From Hevea brasiliensis (taxonomy: Eukaryota > Streptophyta > Magnoliopsida > Malpighiales > Euphorbiaceae), in assembly GCF_030052815.1 (NCBI RefSeq), contig NC_079507.1, positions 56,709,119 through 56,773,118 on the forward strand: a DNA stretch of 64,000 nucleotides, written 5' to 3'. The notes under the pieces were generated by a model. It saw only the letters and a program-made list of their open reading frames with translations. It did no database searches and had not been told where the DNA came from. This document shows positions 21,769 through 32,655 of the stretch, in pieces. Position 1 is the stretch's first letter. Each line of letters begins with the position of its first letter. A program made the translations under genes and the position numbers.

Positions 21769-22883
21769 GAGAGTTCTGGATCAAGGAAGAAAACTTATAG
21801 TTCTTACACACTGAATTCGAATGACAACCCAGGTAACTTGATTACCCAAGTTCAATTGAAGGGCAAGAATTACGAAGAATGGGCGTGAGCTATGCGGACT
21901 GCATTGAGGGCCAAAAAGAAATATGGTTTTATTGATGGATCTATCAAGCAACCAGCAGATGACTCACTGGAACTCGAAGATTGGTGGACGGTTAACTCTA
22001 TGCTGGTTTTTTGGGTGTTTAACACCATTGAACCAACGCTTCGCTCGACCATCTCTCACATGGAGAACGTAAAGGATCTATGGGAGGATATTAAACAGAG
22101 GTTCTCGATTGGGAATGGTCCACGAATACAGCAACTGAGATCGGATCTGGCGAATTATAGGCAGGAAGGTCAACCAATCGTGTCCTATTTCGGAAGACTC
22201 AAAACGTTATGGGATGAAATAAACAACTATGATCATATACCAGTGTGTATCTGTGCAGGCTGCAGATGCAATCTTACCATTGAATTGGAAAGAAAGCATG
22301 AAGAAGAGAGAGTTCATCAGTTTTTGATGGGCTTGGATGAAGAGAATACAGAACAGTGCGCTCTAATATTTTGAGCACTGAAACCTTGCCTGATTTGAAT
22401 CGTACCTATGCTATGGTTGTTCAGCAAGAGCGGGTGCGAACTATGACACGAACCAAGGAAAAAAGAGGCAATCCTATGAGTTTTGCAATTCGAGCAGGAA
22501 GTCAAAATTCAGGGGGGGATAAAGACAAATCCTCAATTTGTTCTAATTGCAACCGAGAGGGACATGATGCTGAAAGTTGTTTCCAGCTGATTAGTTATCC
22601 AGAATGGTGGGGTAATAGACCACGTGGAACTTCTGCTGGACGAGGAGGTGGTCAAAAGCGTGGCAATGGAGCAGGACGTAGCAAGGGAGGAGTTGCTCAT
22701 GCCAACGCCACACAAGCAACTGGAGTTGATGGTGAGCGTGGAACTGTGACAGATTCAAATCAAAAGGGTCTTAGTGGATTAAATGAAGAGCAGTGGGCTG
22801 CTTTGCTGGGCATATTGAATTCTTGTCAGAGTAGTGGGAATTCTTGTCAGAATGGTGGCAATGAGAGGCTGACAGGTACGTAG
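21769..22883 (+). pseudogene. copia gag (UBN2-type) with CCHC zinc knuckle
   Basis: The N-terminal part reads NDNPGNLITQVQLKGKNYEE then a stop (TGA at about 21887, likely from CGA), then AMRTALRAKKKYGFIDG. This is the typical start of a plant copia gag. No in-frame ATG remains upstream, so the start is lost in the A-run near 21760. A frameshift near 22360 moves the second half into another frame (RSNILSTETLPDLNRTYAM). A CX2CX4HX4C knuckle (C-SN-C-NREG-H-DAES-C) lies near 22540-22580. The frame ends at a TAG at about 22881. Confidence 0.87.
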
Positions 22884-23110
22884 AGGATATTTCCTTGGAT
22901 TATTGACACAGAAGCTTTCCATCATATGACAGGAACGTTGGCATTTTTGAGTGAATTGTGTGACATTGTGCCATACTCAGTCGGGTTACCTAATGGAGAA
23001 AAAAACCTTGGTGGTGAAAGAAGGAACTGTGTTGCTTGGAGGAGACTTGAAATTGCAACGAGTCCTTTATGTGCCAAATTTGAATTGCAATCTGATCTCT
23101 GTATCACAAC
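22884..23110 (+). pseudogene. copia aspartic protease, active site changed
   Basis: The frame reads WIIDTEAFHHMTGT, where the family has Asp-Thr-Gly-Ala-Ser. The active-site Gly is now Glu and the Ser is Phe, both single G-to-A or C-to-T type changes. A frameshift at the A-run near 23000 is needed to continue into LGGDLKLQRVLYVPNLNCNL. The enzyme would be inactive. Confidence 0.85.
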
Positions 23111-23697
23111 TACTTAATGATTCAAATTTGGTTATTCAACTCACTAACAAAATTTGTGCTATACATGACCTAAATTCGAGGAACCTGATTGGAGCGGGTG
23201 AGCAACACGAGGGGCTGTACTTTCTCAAGGGAGTGACATCGGTACATGCTTGCAAGGTAACTGATGTGGGGTCTTTTCAGCTTTAGCATAAGAGAATGGG
23301 TCATCCTTCTTATAAGGTGGTAGAGTTAATTCCAGAAGCTGGTAGCATAGTTAGGAAAATTAATAAGACTTGTGAAGTTTGTTTTAGAGCAAAGCAAACA
23401 AGAGAGATTTTCTTTTCTAGTGACAATAAAGCTGATGGTTGTTTTGAATTGATACATTGTGATTTGTGGGGACCTTATAGAGTCCCAACTTCTTGTGGAG
23501 CAATTTACTTCTTAACAATTGTTGATGATTACTCTCGTGCTATTTGGATATATTTGCTGAATGGAAAACAAGAAGTAGCTTGTGTTCTTAAGAAATTTAT
23601 TGTGATGGTTAAACGCCAATTTGAAAAAAATGTGAAAATTGTCAGAAGTGATAACGAAAGTGAATTTATGTGCTTGAAAGAATATTTTGATGAACAA
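23111..23697 (+). pseudogene. copia integrase, N-terminal part
   Basis: Contains the HHCC-type zinc region (MGHPSYKVVE, CEVCFRAKQ) after a TAG at 23285 where the family has Trp. The catalytic core begins HCDLWGPYRVPT, TIVDDYSRAIW and IVRSDNESEF, which hold the first two catalytic Asp residues. The frame is cut at 23698, after FDEQ, by the solo LTR. Confidence 0.88.
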
Positions 23698-26315
23698 TGT
23701 AACACCCCAAAATTTTATTATTTATGAGTATTTTTGGTATTTTAATTTTATTTGAATTTTTGGAATTTTTCTGAGATTTTTCGGATTTTAAAAATCGGGT
23801 TCGATTTTCTGAAAATATAAATTTTGATGATTTTTAAAAATTAATTTAAAGACCACGTGGCAAAACTAAAAATATATTTGGAGTCTACGTATTTTTCTGA
23901 GTTTTATGGAATTTTTTTCGGAATTTTTGGACCTCGTTTTCGGTCCCGAGGCAGAGTAAAAATTCAAAATTTTGTATTTCGAATCGAACCGGCCGAATCG
24001 AACCGGACCGGACCGGACCGGTCGAATCGGACCGGCCCTTTTCCTTCTTCCTTTTTCTTCTCCCGCGCGCGATGGCTCTCTCCCTTTTCTCTCGTTTCTC
24101 TCTCCTCGCCCCACGGCCCGCGCCAGCCACCCGGCCAGACCGCGCCCGACCCGGCCCGGCGAGCGCCGCCGCCCGGCCAGGCCGGTCGCGCCCGAACGCT
24201 GGAAAAAGCAGCGTGAAAATGCCCTGCGACTTCTCCGGCCAAATCCGACCGATCCGGCCACCGATTGGACCGGGTCTTGTGTCCAAAATCATCTACTCGG
24301 CGAGAGCTTTCCATAGACACCAAGAACGCCGAAATCCATTAAGCGGATTGTCCGATTTTTGCTCGGGAAGATTTTAGCCCATTTCGACTTTTGGGCTAGA
24401 TTTCTCGAAAACCGTGAATCCCACGAGAAAATCGAGGCCACCAGCATGCTCCATTCGTCGAGAGCTTCGCAACGACATAAATTTTGAATTTTTCTGACAC
24501 CGTTTTTCGGTGGGTCCCACGGAACTTCGCAGTGTATTTTCGAGCATCAAATGAGCTTAGAAAATTCTGAAAAATTTATGTACTAACCCCCGTGTTATGG
24601 GCTTCGTGTAGGTATCCTCGATTCGCAGAAATTCGGCGATTGGCCAGTGCGCAAATTTCGGGCGAACGGACCGTTCTGGAAAAGTCTCCGAATTGGGCCG
24701 AGGTTTTGGCTAGCCCCCCATTATCAGACGCCCCGAGCGCGTTCCCGAAGTCGGAATCGGCAAAGGTAAACCCGAACCTTGCTTTTTCGTAATTTTCTAA
24801 TGCTTAAATAGGATTAAAAATCCATAAAATATTCGTGGTAGCTTAGAAAATTACGATTCTTTTTGCAATAGCTTAGTAATATTGCTAAGCAAAGTTTTAT
24901 AATTTTTAGAGCTTGTTTGAGCAATTTTTGCAAAAATGATCTATAATAAGGACAAAATTGAAATTTTGCGTATTGTGATGAATGACTGATTTGATGGGCC
25001 CAGGAGGGGCTGTGTGATATGATTGAACTGTTGATGTATGGATTGTGAGTATAGAAGTGCGTTTTTAGCCCTTTTGCAGGTTGGGTAGGTCCTAGGTATA
25101 GGGGAGACTCTGCCGGATTTTCGGCACGACTTAGGACGTACTTGATCTTTTTCTTTGTTTGTATTGAGTCAAATTTATTAAATAGATGTAATGTAATTGT
25201 CAGGTGAGCCGGGACAGCCTTCTTCCTCCGCCCAGCCGCCACAGTAATTTGTCGTCAAGTTTGTGAGTAAAATATTAATTTTAATTGTAATTTCGATATT
25301 ATTATATGTTCAGCATGCCCATGCATCACTTATATGCATATATTTATGTAGTTAAACTCTAGGCACGAATTATGTTGCATTCATAACTGTTAATGTGCCA
25401 TGAATGTTGTTGTGGTAATTTGGAGCAGTGTGCGTGCGTTGGCGTGCGTGTGATGTGGTGTGGACTATGGATAGGACGGGGTAGTCATGGCTTGAGTTCT
25501 TCGCTGGGACCCGTTCCTTCGAGGGGTAGTCACGGCTTGAGTTCTTCGCTGGGACCCTCGATTTGGTTTATTAAGCGAAAGTCCGGCTTGAGTTCTTCGC
25601 TGGCACCAGGTTGGATTTAAGAGAGCTGTATAGGGGATCAGCTCCCAATATATTATGATTGATGCTACAGGGTGTGTGAGTGCTCCAAATTACCTTTTTG
25701 ATGTTATAATGTGAAAATGATGTGGATGTTGCATTTCACTCTACAGGGTGCATTAGTTTTAGATAGTTATAGAGATTATGGTTAAAATTGATATTTTACT
25801 CTCTGAGTCGAACGCTCACTCCTGTTCAAAAATTTTTACAGGCCACAGGAGGATATTTTGTTCTGGGTTAACCTGCTTTTCTACTTCGCAGGTTGTTTAT
25901 TAATATTTGTGTAATTTTAATTACTCCTAGAATTTCAGCATGTGTTAGCAGTAATTATTTGAATTTGGTCTGTAATATTATATTCATGTTGAACCTGTAA
26001 ACTTAATATTTTAAGTCTGTTTTGATGGATTGGATGAGGGAGCTGAGCTCCCATTTATTATTATGTTGATGAGTATGTGGAGGGTGAGCTGAGCTCCCCA
26101 ATGGATTGTTTATTGTGTTTACAGGTCGGGTGAGTCGAAAACTCCCCGTTGGAAAGTCCATTTTATGGCCGGACTCTGTCCGTTTGTTTTCTTGAATTTG
26201 GGCCCAATGGGCCTTAGAATTGGGTAAATGAACAGTTAGGCTTACTACGGGCCTCGGGGGCTTTAGGCTGGCCCAGGTCCTAGTGCCGGTCCGGCCCATA
26301 GGTTGGGTCGTGACA
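23698..26315 (+). mobile_element. solo LTR (Tekay-type Ty3/gypsy) inside the copia integrase
   Basis: It runs from TGTAACACCCCAAAA to GGGTCGTGACA, with perfect AACAA duplications at 23693-23697 and 26316-26320. Removing it and one AACAA restores the host frame across the site. The TGTAACACCCC start resembles Tekay LTRs, which suggests plus orientation; that is an inference. It has a GC-rich island with CCGGA repeats (23990-24060) and overlapping spurious frames on both strands (23860-24320). No element protein is present. Confidence 0.92.
25489..25604 (+). repeat. three-copy minisatellite GGCTTGAGTTCTTCGCTGG
   Basis: The 19-base unit begins at 25489, 25534 and 25585 with different spacers (TAGTCAC, AAAGTCC). 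It looks like a conserved internal LTR motif array. Confidence 0.85.
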
Positions 26316-27120
26316 AACAAGGGATGTTGCATCAGACTTCCTGTGTAGGAACACCTCAACAAAATGGCCGAGTGGAAAGAAAACATCGCCATATTCTTAA
26401 TGTGGCAAGAGCCTTGCATTTTCAAGCAAATTTACCCATAGAATTTTGGGGAGAATGTGTACTTATAGCCGGGTATTTGATTAATAGGACTCCATCTATG
26501 TTATTAAATGGTAAAACCCCATATGAGATGCTCTTTGGGAAAGTGCCTTCTTACTAACACGTTCAGGTTTTCGATTATTTGTGCTATGCACATAATCTGA
26601 ATCGGGATAAAGATAAATTTGGTAGTAGAAGTTGTAGGTGTGTTTTGTTGGGTATCCATTTGAAAAGAAGGGATGGAGATTGTATGATTTGAAAACTAAA
26701 GAATATCAAGAGACATGGTATTCACTGAAACAGAATTTCCATATGCAAATGAGAAAACAATGGGTGATGAACTCATTAAAAATGGAGTTGAGGAGTTGGG
26801 TGATGAAGTTGATGGTTTAGAGAACAACTTGGAAAAGGAGCGCGATGAAAGTGTGGGTAGAGAAAGTGAGGTGAATCCTGAAACGGAAGAATTGATCCAT
26901 GAAAACAGTGAGGGAGTGGATAGAGGTGAAGTTGTTAAAGAGCAACTAGGTAGGGGACAAAGGGCCAAGCAACCTAGTGTTTGTTTGAAAGATTATGTAA
27001 CAAACGCCATCAAAACAAGCCCTTCAGTATGTTCACCTTCCCAATCTGATTCCTCAGGTACGCCTTACTCTATAGCACATTATGTGGGTTATGATAAATT
27101 CTCTACACAACACTGATATT
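26316..27120 (+). pseudogene. copia integrase C-terminal part and linker
   Basis: Resumes with [22 protein letters not shown], which carries the catalytic Glu. [10 protein letters not shown] and TPYEMLFGK follow, then a stop near 26556 (PSY-stop-HVQVF). Frameshifts near 26640 and 26710 move the reading into the acidic linker frame (26715-27116). That frame ends at a TGA (27114-27116), probably a former CGA, just before the RT domain. Confidence 0.87.
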
Positions 27121-27122
27121 TT

Positions 27123-28682
27123 TTGGCAGCCATTACTACAGGACATGAACCAAGCTCTTATGCAGAAGCAGTTAAGGATGAACGGTGGAGAGCGGCTATG
27201 AGAAAAGAAATACAGGCTTTGGAGGATAATGGTATATGCACAGTTAAAAATCTGCCATTTGAGAAGAAAGCAATAGGAAGCAAGTGGGTATACAACATTA
27301 AATACAATTCTGATGGAAGTGTTGAACGATACAAGGCGCGGTTAGTGATATTGGGAAATAATCAAGTTGAAGGCATAGATTATCAGGAGACTTTTGCTCC
27401 TAGAGCAAAAATGGTTACTGTGCGCACCTTTCTTGCCATTGCGGCTGCAAAGAATTGGGAACTCTATCAGATAGATGTCCAAAATGCTTTTTTACATGGT
27501 GATTTGGAAGAAGAGGTTTACATGAAGATGCCGCCTGGATTTGCTTCTCAATCACCATGGAAGGTTTGTAAACTCCGGAAATCTCTATACGGTTTGCGAC
27601 AAGCACCTAGATGTTGGTTTGCAAAATTGGCTGCATCTCTAAAAGCTTATGGATTTCAGCAATCATATTCAGATTACTCTTTGTTCACTTTTCGAGCTGG
27701 GACTGTTCAATTGAATGTGCTTATTTATATGGATGACCTTATTATCTCCAGCAAGGATGTTTTCGCTGTACAAAAATTCAAGAACTATTTGAGTCATTGC
27801 TTTCATATGAAAGACTTGGGGAAGCTAAAATTTTTCTTAGGGATTGAAGTAGCCAGAAACTCGAATGGTATTTTCTTGTGTCAACGTAAGTATGCGTTGG
27901 ATATAATTTCAAAAGTTGGATTACTAGATTGCAAGCCAGCTAAAACTCCTCTTAAACAAAATCACAAGCTGGCCCTTACCGAGAGTGATGATGTGGATGA
28001 CCCTGCTCAGTATAGGCGTCTGGTGGGACAGCTTATTTATCTAACAATAACTCGACCCGAGTTGTCTTATTGTATGCATATTCTTGCTCAGTTCATGCAA
28101 CAACCGAAGAAAGCTCATTGGGAGGCAGTTGTTAGAGTTGTGCATTATTTGAAAGGAAATCCAGGTCAGGGTATACTACTGCATACCAATTGTGATCTCA
28201 AATTGTCTGCTTACTGTGATTCTGATTGGGCTAGCTGTCCTTTAACGAGACGGTCTTTGACCGGTTATTTTGTTCTTTTGGGTGAATCCCCTATCTCATG
28301 GAAGACTAAAAAGCAACAGACAGTGTCTCGCTCATCCGCTGAAGCTGAATATCAGTCTATGAGTACTACAACTTGTGAACTTAAATGGTTGAAAGGATTA
28401 TTGAATTCTCTTGGTGTGGCGCATACTGAACTTATGAATTTGTATTGTGATAGTCAGGCAGCTCTGCATATAGCTGCTAATCCTGTCTATCATGAACGTA
28501 TCAAACATATTGAAGTGGACTGTCATTTTATCTGTGATGAGATATTGAATGGTAACATTTGAACAGATTATGTACGTAGTTCAATGCAACCTGTGGATAT
28601 CTTCACAAAGGCGTTGGGAAATGATCATTTTGACTTTCTTCTTCGCAAGTTGGGCATTCGAGATCTCCATGCTCCAACTTGA
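27123..28682 (+). pseudogene. copia reverse transcriptase and RNase H, nearly intact
   Basis: One 479-codon open frame covers the RT: GSKWVYNIKYNSDGSVERYK, YQIDVQNAFLHGDL and the catalytic LIYMDDL. It then covers RNase H: YCDSDWASC, SRSSAEAEY and LYCDSQAALHIA. A TGA at 28560 (GNI-stop-TDYVRS, probably a former CGA/AGA) separates the last 40 codons, which end TKALGNDHF to APT and TGA at 28680-28682. This is the best-preserved part of the element. Confidence 0.92.
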
Positions 28683-28688
28683 GGGGGG
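28681..28688 (+). other. polypurine tract of the copia element
   Basis: GAGGGGGG lies immediately before the 3' LTR and overlaps the stop codon of pol. Confidence 0.85.
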
Positions 28689-28913
28689 TATTGGAAAGAC
28701 AGCTGTTAGCTGCCACTTATTTTGCATTTTTTTAGGGCATTTGTTTAGGAATTTTTGTGTGCATATCTGTTCTTACCTTTTGTTGTATGATTCTGATACA
28801 ATTTTGGTAGTTTAGCTTGATTATGAACCTATTTGTTAGCTGTAATTTTTTATATATATCTTTGATTTCTAAACATCAGAATTCTTATTCCAAAATTTCT
28901 TAGTTCTTTTACA
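28689..28913 (+). repeat. 3' LTR of the copia element
   Basis: Matches 21503-21734, with an 8-base gap (ATGGGGCA missing) and a few substitutions. Ends CTTTTACA, then GTTGT. Confidence 0.93.
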
Positions 28914-28918
28914 GTTGT

Positions 28919-29330
28919 AGCTTTTAATCAACTGTGGCTCTTTTATTTTTCTTTATTTGTTTTTAATAAACTTATTTTTTTTCAATAACCGATCTGTTTT
29001 TATTCTTTTATTCCTCTCATTCTATAAAGTTTTTGTTTTTATTTTTCTCTCTGTGGAGTCAATGTCCTCACATGGTTGTCTTCTTATTCATTATGGATTT
29101 TATTTTCATATTTTATATGAAATTGTGTTTGATTGGTTTTGAATTATTATTTATTAATTTTTCTAAATAAAAATTATCTCTCAATAGAGCATAATAATTG
29201 TGAATGAACTCTACTAAAAAAGATGCTGAGAAATCGAATTGCATAAGGGATCTACAATACGCTGATAGAAAATTGCTGGCTGTTTATAATGTTATTATAC
29301 ATGTGATTATTATAGAGAAGCTGCAAGCTT
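28919..29330. other. intergenic, T-rich, no gene recognised
   Basis: AT-rich sequence with short hydrophobic frames but no recognised gene. Confidence 0.5.
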
Positions 29331-30030
29331 ACTGATGCAGAACTCGCAAAGTCCTTGTTGTAATCAATCCTAAAGAAGGGAATATGGATGTAGTTTTTTA
29401 TGTGCTTAATATTACTGAAATGGTTAAGGATGGTCTTATCCCAAGTAGTGGTAGTGGAACTCCTGCTAATGGTTGGGGATTGTCTGTCTGAAGGATAATT
29501 CATTACATCTGCTGTCAATGCTCACTGAGCATATTTTGTTGTGCAGAGGTTACAGTGAAATGTGCCGAGTGCCATGGTTTCCTTGGTTTTTGTGTTTCTG
29601 CTACCTTAAGAGTCCAGTGCTGTGGGGGGCCTGCAGGCCGCAGAGGATTCTTATGATCACTCCCCATATTTTCTTTTTTCTTCGTATTTACATGTAGTTA
29701 AAATCTCTTTCCATTCACCGTTTCCCATTTACATCTCCATGAATATTGAGACTTCCAAGAAAAACATACAAATGACTATCCTATTTCAAGTTTTGAAAGA
29801 GATCATTAGGTGTCTAGCCTCTTTTTGCTGTCATAATGTTATTTCAACCACTAATATTTCTCCATGAAGATAGAATTCCTCTCATCAAGTCAGTCCAAAA
29901 TAGGTTAAGGTAGGATTTCCATGTGAGAATGCTAATTGCAATGGGCTGATGTTCCCCTCCCGGCCAACCCTCTCTCCCTCCCCACTTCTTTCAATTCTTC
30001 TGTTTTTAGAGTTGATTATTCTTTAAAGGG
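29331..30030 (+). pseudogene. duplicated block with possible PPR-like tail (copy at 14713-17420)
   Basis: A 48-codon frame at 29345-29491 reads VLVVINPKEGNMDVVFYVLN, then EMVKDGLIPSSGSG and a TGA. The EGNMD..F.VL.EMVKDGLIP pattern resembles one pentatricopeptide repeat. No start or upstream repeats are present. The following bases (29550-29660 and 29730-30010) match 16745-17420. I interpret this as a duplicated tail of a lost gene. The PPR call is tentative and the block could be non-coding. Confidence 0.4.
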
Positions 30031-31074
30031 TGAGCATTTGTAAAGTTTTTTACTGATTTTATTTTTTCTTTTCATTGTTGCTTCAGCTGGTATAAATTGG
30101 GTGGCTGATGACTGTTGAAGAAAGGGTGTATCAAACTCTTGTAAGTAGCTTGGTTGCCTATAATCAGCCTTGTTTGGTGAAGCAAAATCTTCGGCATCAT
30201 GTTGTAATCGTTCAACTAGTGTACTTTTCTCCTCTATCGGCTGCCAAGAATTCATTAGTTTTTATGCGCTCCTGGTTCATCAATTTTACAGAGGCATCCG
30301 GTCAAGTGCTTTGCCTTTCAAGCTCATATGCAAAAGGTCAGTGTGAAAAAACTTTTGCTTTAGCAAATAAACTGAACCCTACGTCCCAAGACTTTTCGGC
30401 CATCAATTATTATGCTTGCTTATTTCTTGGGGTTCTTTATGATCATGAAGAGATTGACTGTTTTGCAATTTCTGAAAACAACAACTACATAAATAGAAGA
30501 ACAGATGTATAAACCAAACCAACACTCACACCAGGGCTTTTCAAGCAGCTGGAATTTGTCTAATCAGGGCACCAGTCGGATGGGATAAACAGTTGCGATT
30601 GTGATTCAAATTGTATACAGAGAGTCAAAAGAGTGGTACGCTATACACTGTCTGCCCTGCTGTGCATAAAGCCAATAGTTATCGATTTAAGAAAATCCTG
30701 CTATCCTGCACTGTATTTGTATAGTTGGGAAGTCAAACCCATTAACTTGAAATTTTAACACAAGTTTATCTAAGTTCCTTGTGGTTGCCATATTTGCCAT
30801 GCATTTCCATACTAGCAGTTATGCATTAAAAAGAGCAGAGCCAAGATCTGTCAGCTCTTTAGTCCTCCACGGCAGGGATCGACGTCTGTCTTCCACTAGA
30901 TGATTTCATGTTTAAACGACATTTTTTCGCAAGACCATATGCATAGCACAAAATTTGTGCTACCTCAGATGTGAAATGAAAAAATCTTTCCATTAGCACG
31001 AGTCTCTCTCCGGTAGGTGCTTCCACAAGCATGCAACAAGCCAAAAAGCGCATGATGTATATGAAGCTGTGCAT
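30016..31074 (-). pseudogene. possible minus-strand gene remnant, family unknown
   Basis: Two minus-strand frames look more protein-like than their surroundings. One is 30859-31074 (71 codons, with FLACCMLVEAPTGERLV and ending SIPAVED). The other is 30016-30255 (with LQHDAEDFASPNKADY). No splice model links them convincingly, and I recognise no family. They may be exons of a decayed gene downstream of the HARBI1-like gene, or chance frames. Confidence 0.25.
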
Positions 31075-31079
31075 TCTTT

Positions 31080-32655
31080 AGAATCTTTACCATTCACTTA
31101 AGCAACAAATCAACTAGTCTTGCCAGTTGCCCTAAAAGAACATCGGGTAACTCATTAGTCATTGTTAAGATATAATGCTTTGAGTTACTCCCACAAACTG
31201 AAAACTCAAATAAGAAGACACCACAAACTGCAAAAAGATAACATGGCTTGCCAACCATAGCAATATCACCAAGACTATGACTTCATATAAAAAAACATAC
31301 AAGATCAGAAACAAATTATGAAGTTTATCTCAAATGAGCCTGGCTGATGTTTGAGATCTCCATTCCAAGATTATGCTAATCAACCACCACATGCTTATCT
31401 AGAATGCACTTTGCAGTGTAGAATTGTTGAAGAACAGCATCAGGTCAACCACAATATCCTTAAAGCAGCCAACCAAAAAAAAAAAAAAAAAAAAACCATG
31501 ATACTCATAAATCATAAAAGACTTGAGAAACTAATCAGTGATATAAATAATTTCTTAAGATTGCGACAGCTAATATTAGAGTGAGAATACAGTCAATCAT
31601 TCTCAAACACATTCTAGGACATTAAAATTTATCAGTCAGATCAGCAAAAGAGGTCAAGATTGTAATTAGATTGATGTGATTCAGATAAGATAAAGGGGTA
31701 TAGAGTAGTGCCACAACAGAATAAACAAATTTACAATGATTTCTAATCAATGAGTGTCTGTACAACACTATAGCTAACTTGTAGAATGCCAAAAAGAAAT
31801 TGTTCCAAATGGGAGATCTGAAATCTTGGGAGTACAGTTTCAAAAACCATAATCAACCACTCGGAACAAAAATCATTACATATGCCTTGAAAGCATCTCT
31901 TAGGTCACCACAAAACTAATATGATGGCTCACTTTCACAAGGGTTGTGATAATACACAAATAGATTCCACTACATAGTATAACAAATTTTACAACAAAGA
32001 CTATGATCAGGATTTGGGAAAACGATGCAATGCAACAACAAGTACTTCATTAATGCAACAAAAAAAGTAAAACCAGCAATGCATGAAAGCAATATATGAA
32101 GAGGTCACATCAACTGACAATACGGAAAGAAAATTTTTAAGGTATTCTGATAAGAGACTGCTTTAAGCTGTTTTAACAACCAAAAAATACAACAGAGAAT
32201 TATGTGGATCAAAATCAGTATTAGTACATCTGTTAGTGCACAAAATTTCTCCCAATAAATGCTAACATACCATTCTTCTACTTCTGAGATTCTTCTGTTC
32301 TCTTTAAAAGTTCAAAGTTTGAAATTGCATTCCATCTAGCACATCAGTTTCTCTTAAAAGAAATAATAGAGAGAAGATAATATTTAAACAAACAGCTAGG
32401 AGGCTAGGAGCCGAGGACTGATAATATTTCAGCCTTCAACTCATGATTCTATCTAATTAAAAATTACAAGTTAGCTTGTCCCAATCAAGTGCAGAAAACT
32501 GATTACATATGAACATCACTACCCACAAATCTATATCTCACTCTTTCTAGAAGTAATCCAACAAACAATGCAAAAGGAAACCCTCCAATCATCTAAGTTA
32601 TGATAACTATAAATTTTATCCTTACAAAGTAAGATCCCATTTTCAGAACATAAAT
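31080..32655. other. intergenic / 3' flank of the HARBI1-like gene
   Basis: No gene recognised. An A-run lies at 31476-31495. The stretch directly below 32656 probably includes the 3' UTR of the HARBI1-like gene. Confidence 0.5.

Larger units (their letters stand above)
21503..28913 (+). mobile_element. Ty1/copia LTR retrotransposon with nested solo LTR
   Basis: The LTRs are 21503-21734 and 28689-28913, with a perfect 5-base target duplication GTTGT at 21498-21502 and 28914-28918. The PBS TGGTATCAAAGCC is at 21735 and the polypurine tract GAGGGGGG at 28681-28688. The domain order gag, protease, integrase, RT, RNase H defines copia. The two LTRs differ by about five substitutions and two indels, judged by eye, so insertion is fairly recent. 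All domains are damaged by stops or frameshifts, and a 2.6-kb solo LTR interrupts the integrase. Confidence 0.95.

Noticed and set aside
23860..24380. Five overlapping open frames on both strands rich in Pro, Arg and Gly
   Set aside because: They lie inside the solo LTR in a GC-rich stretch with CCGGA repeats, where stops are rare by composition. No domain is present.
25489..25604. CRISPR-like array
   Set aside because: Three repeats with short unequal spacers inside a plant LTR; CRISPR arrays do not occur in plant nuclear DNA.
30108..30512. 134-codon plus-strand frame
   Set aside because: No recognised domain and no supporting splice or promoter context. The opposite strand looks at least as protein-like, so it was not called.
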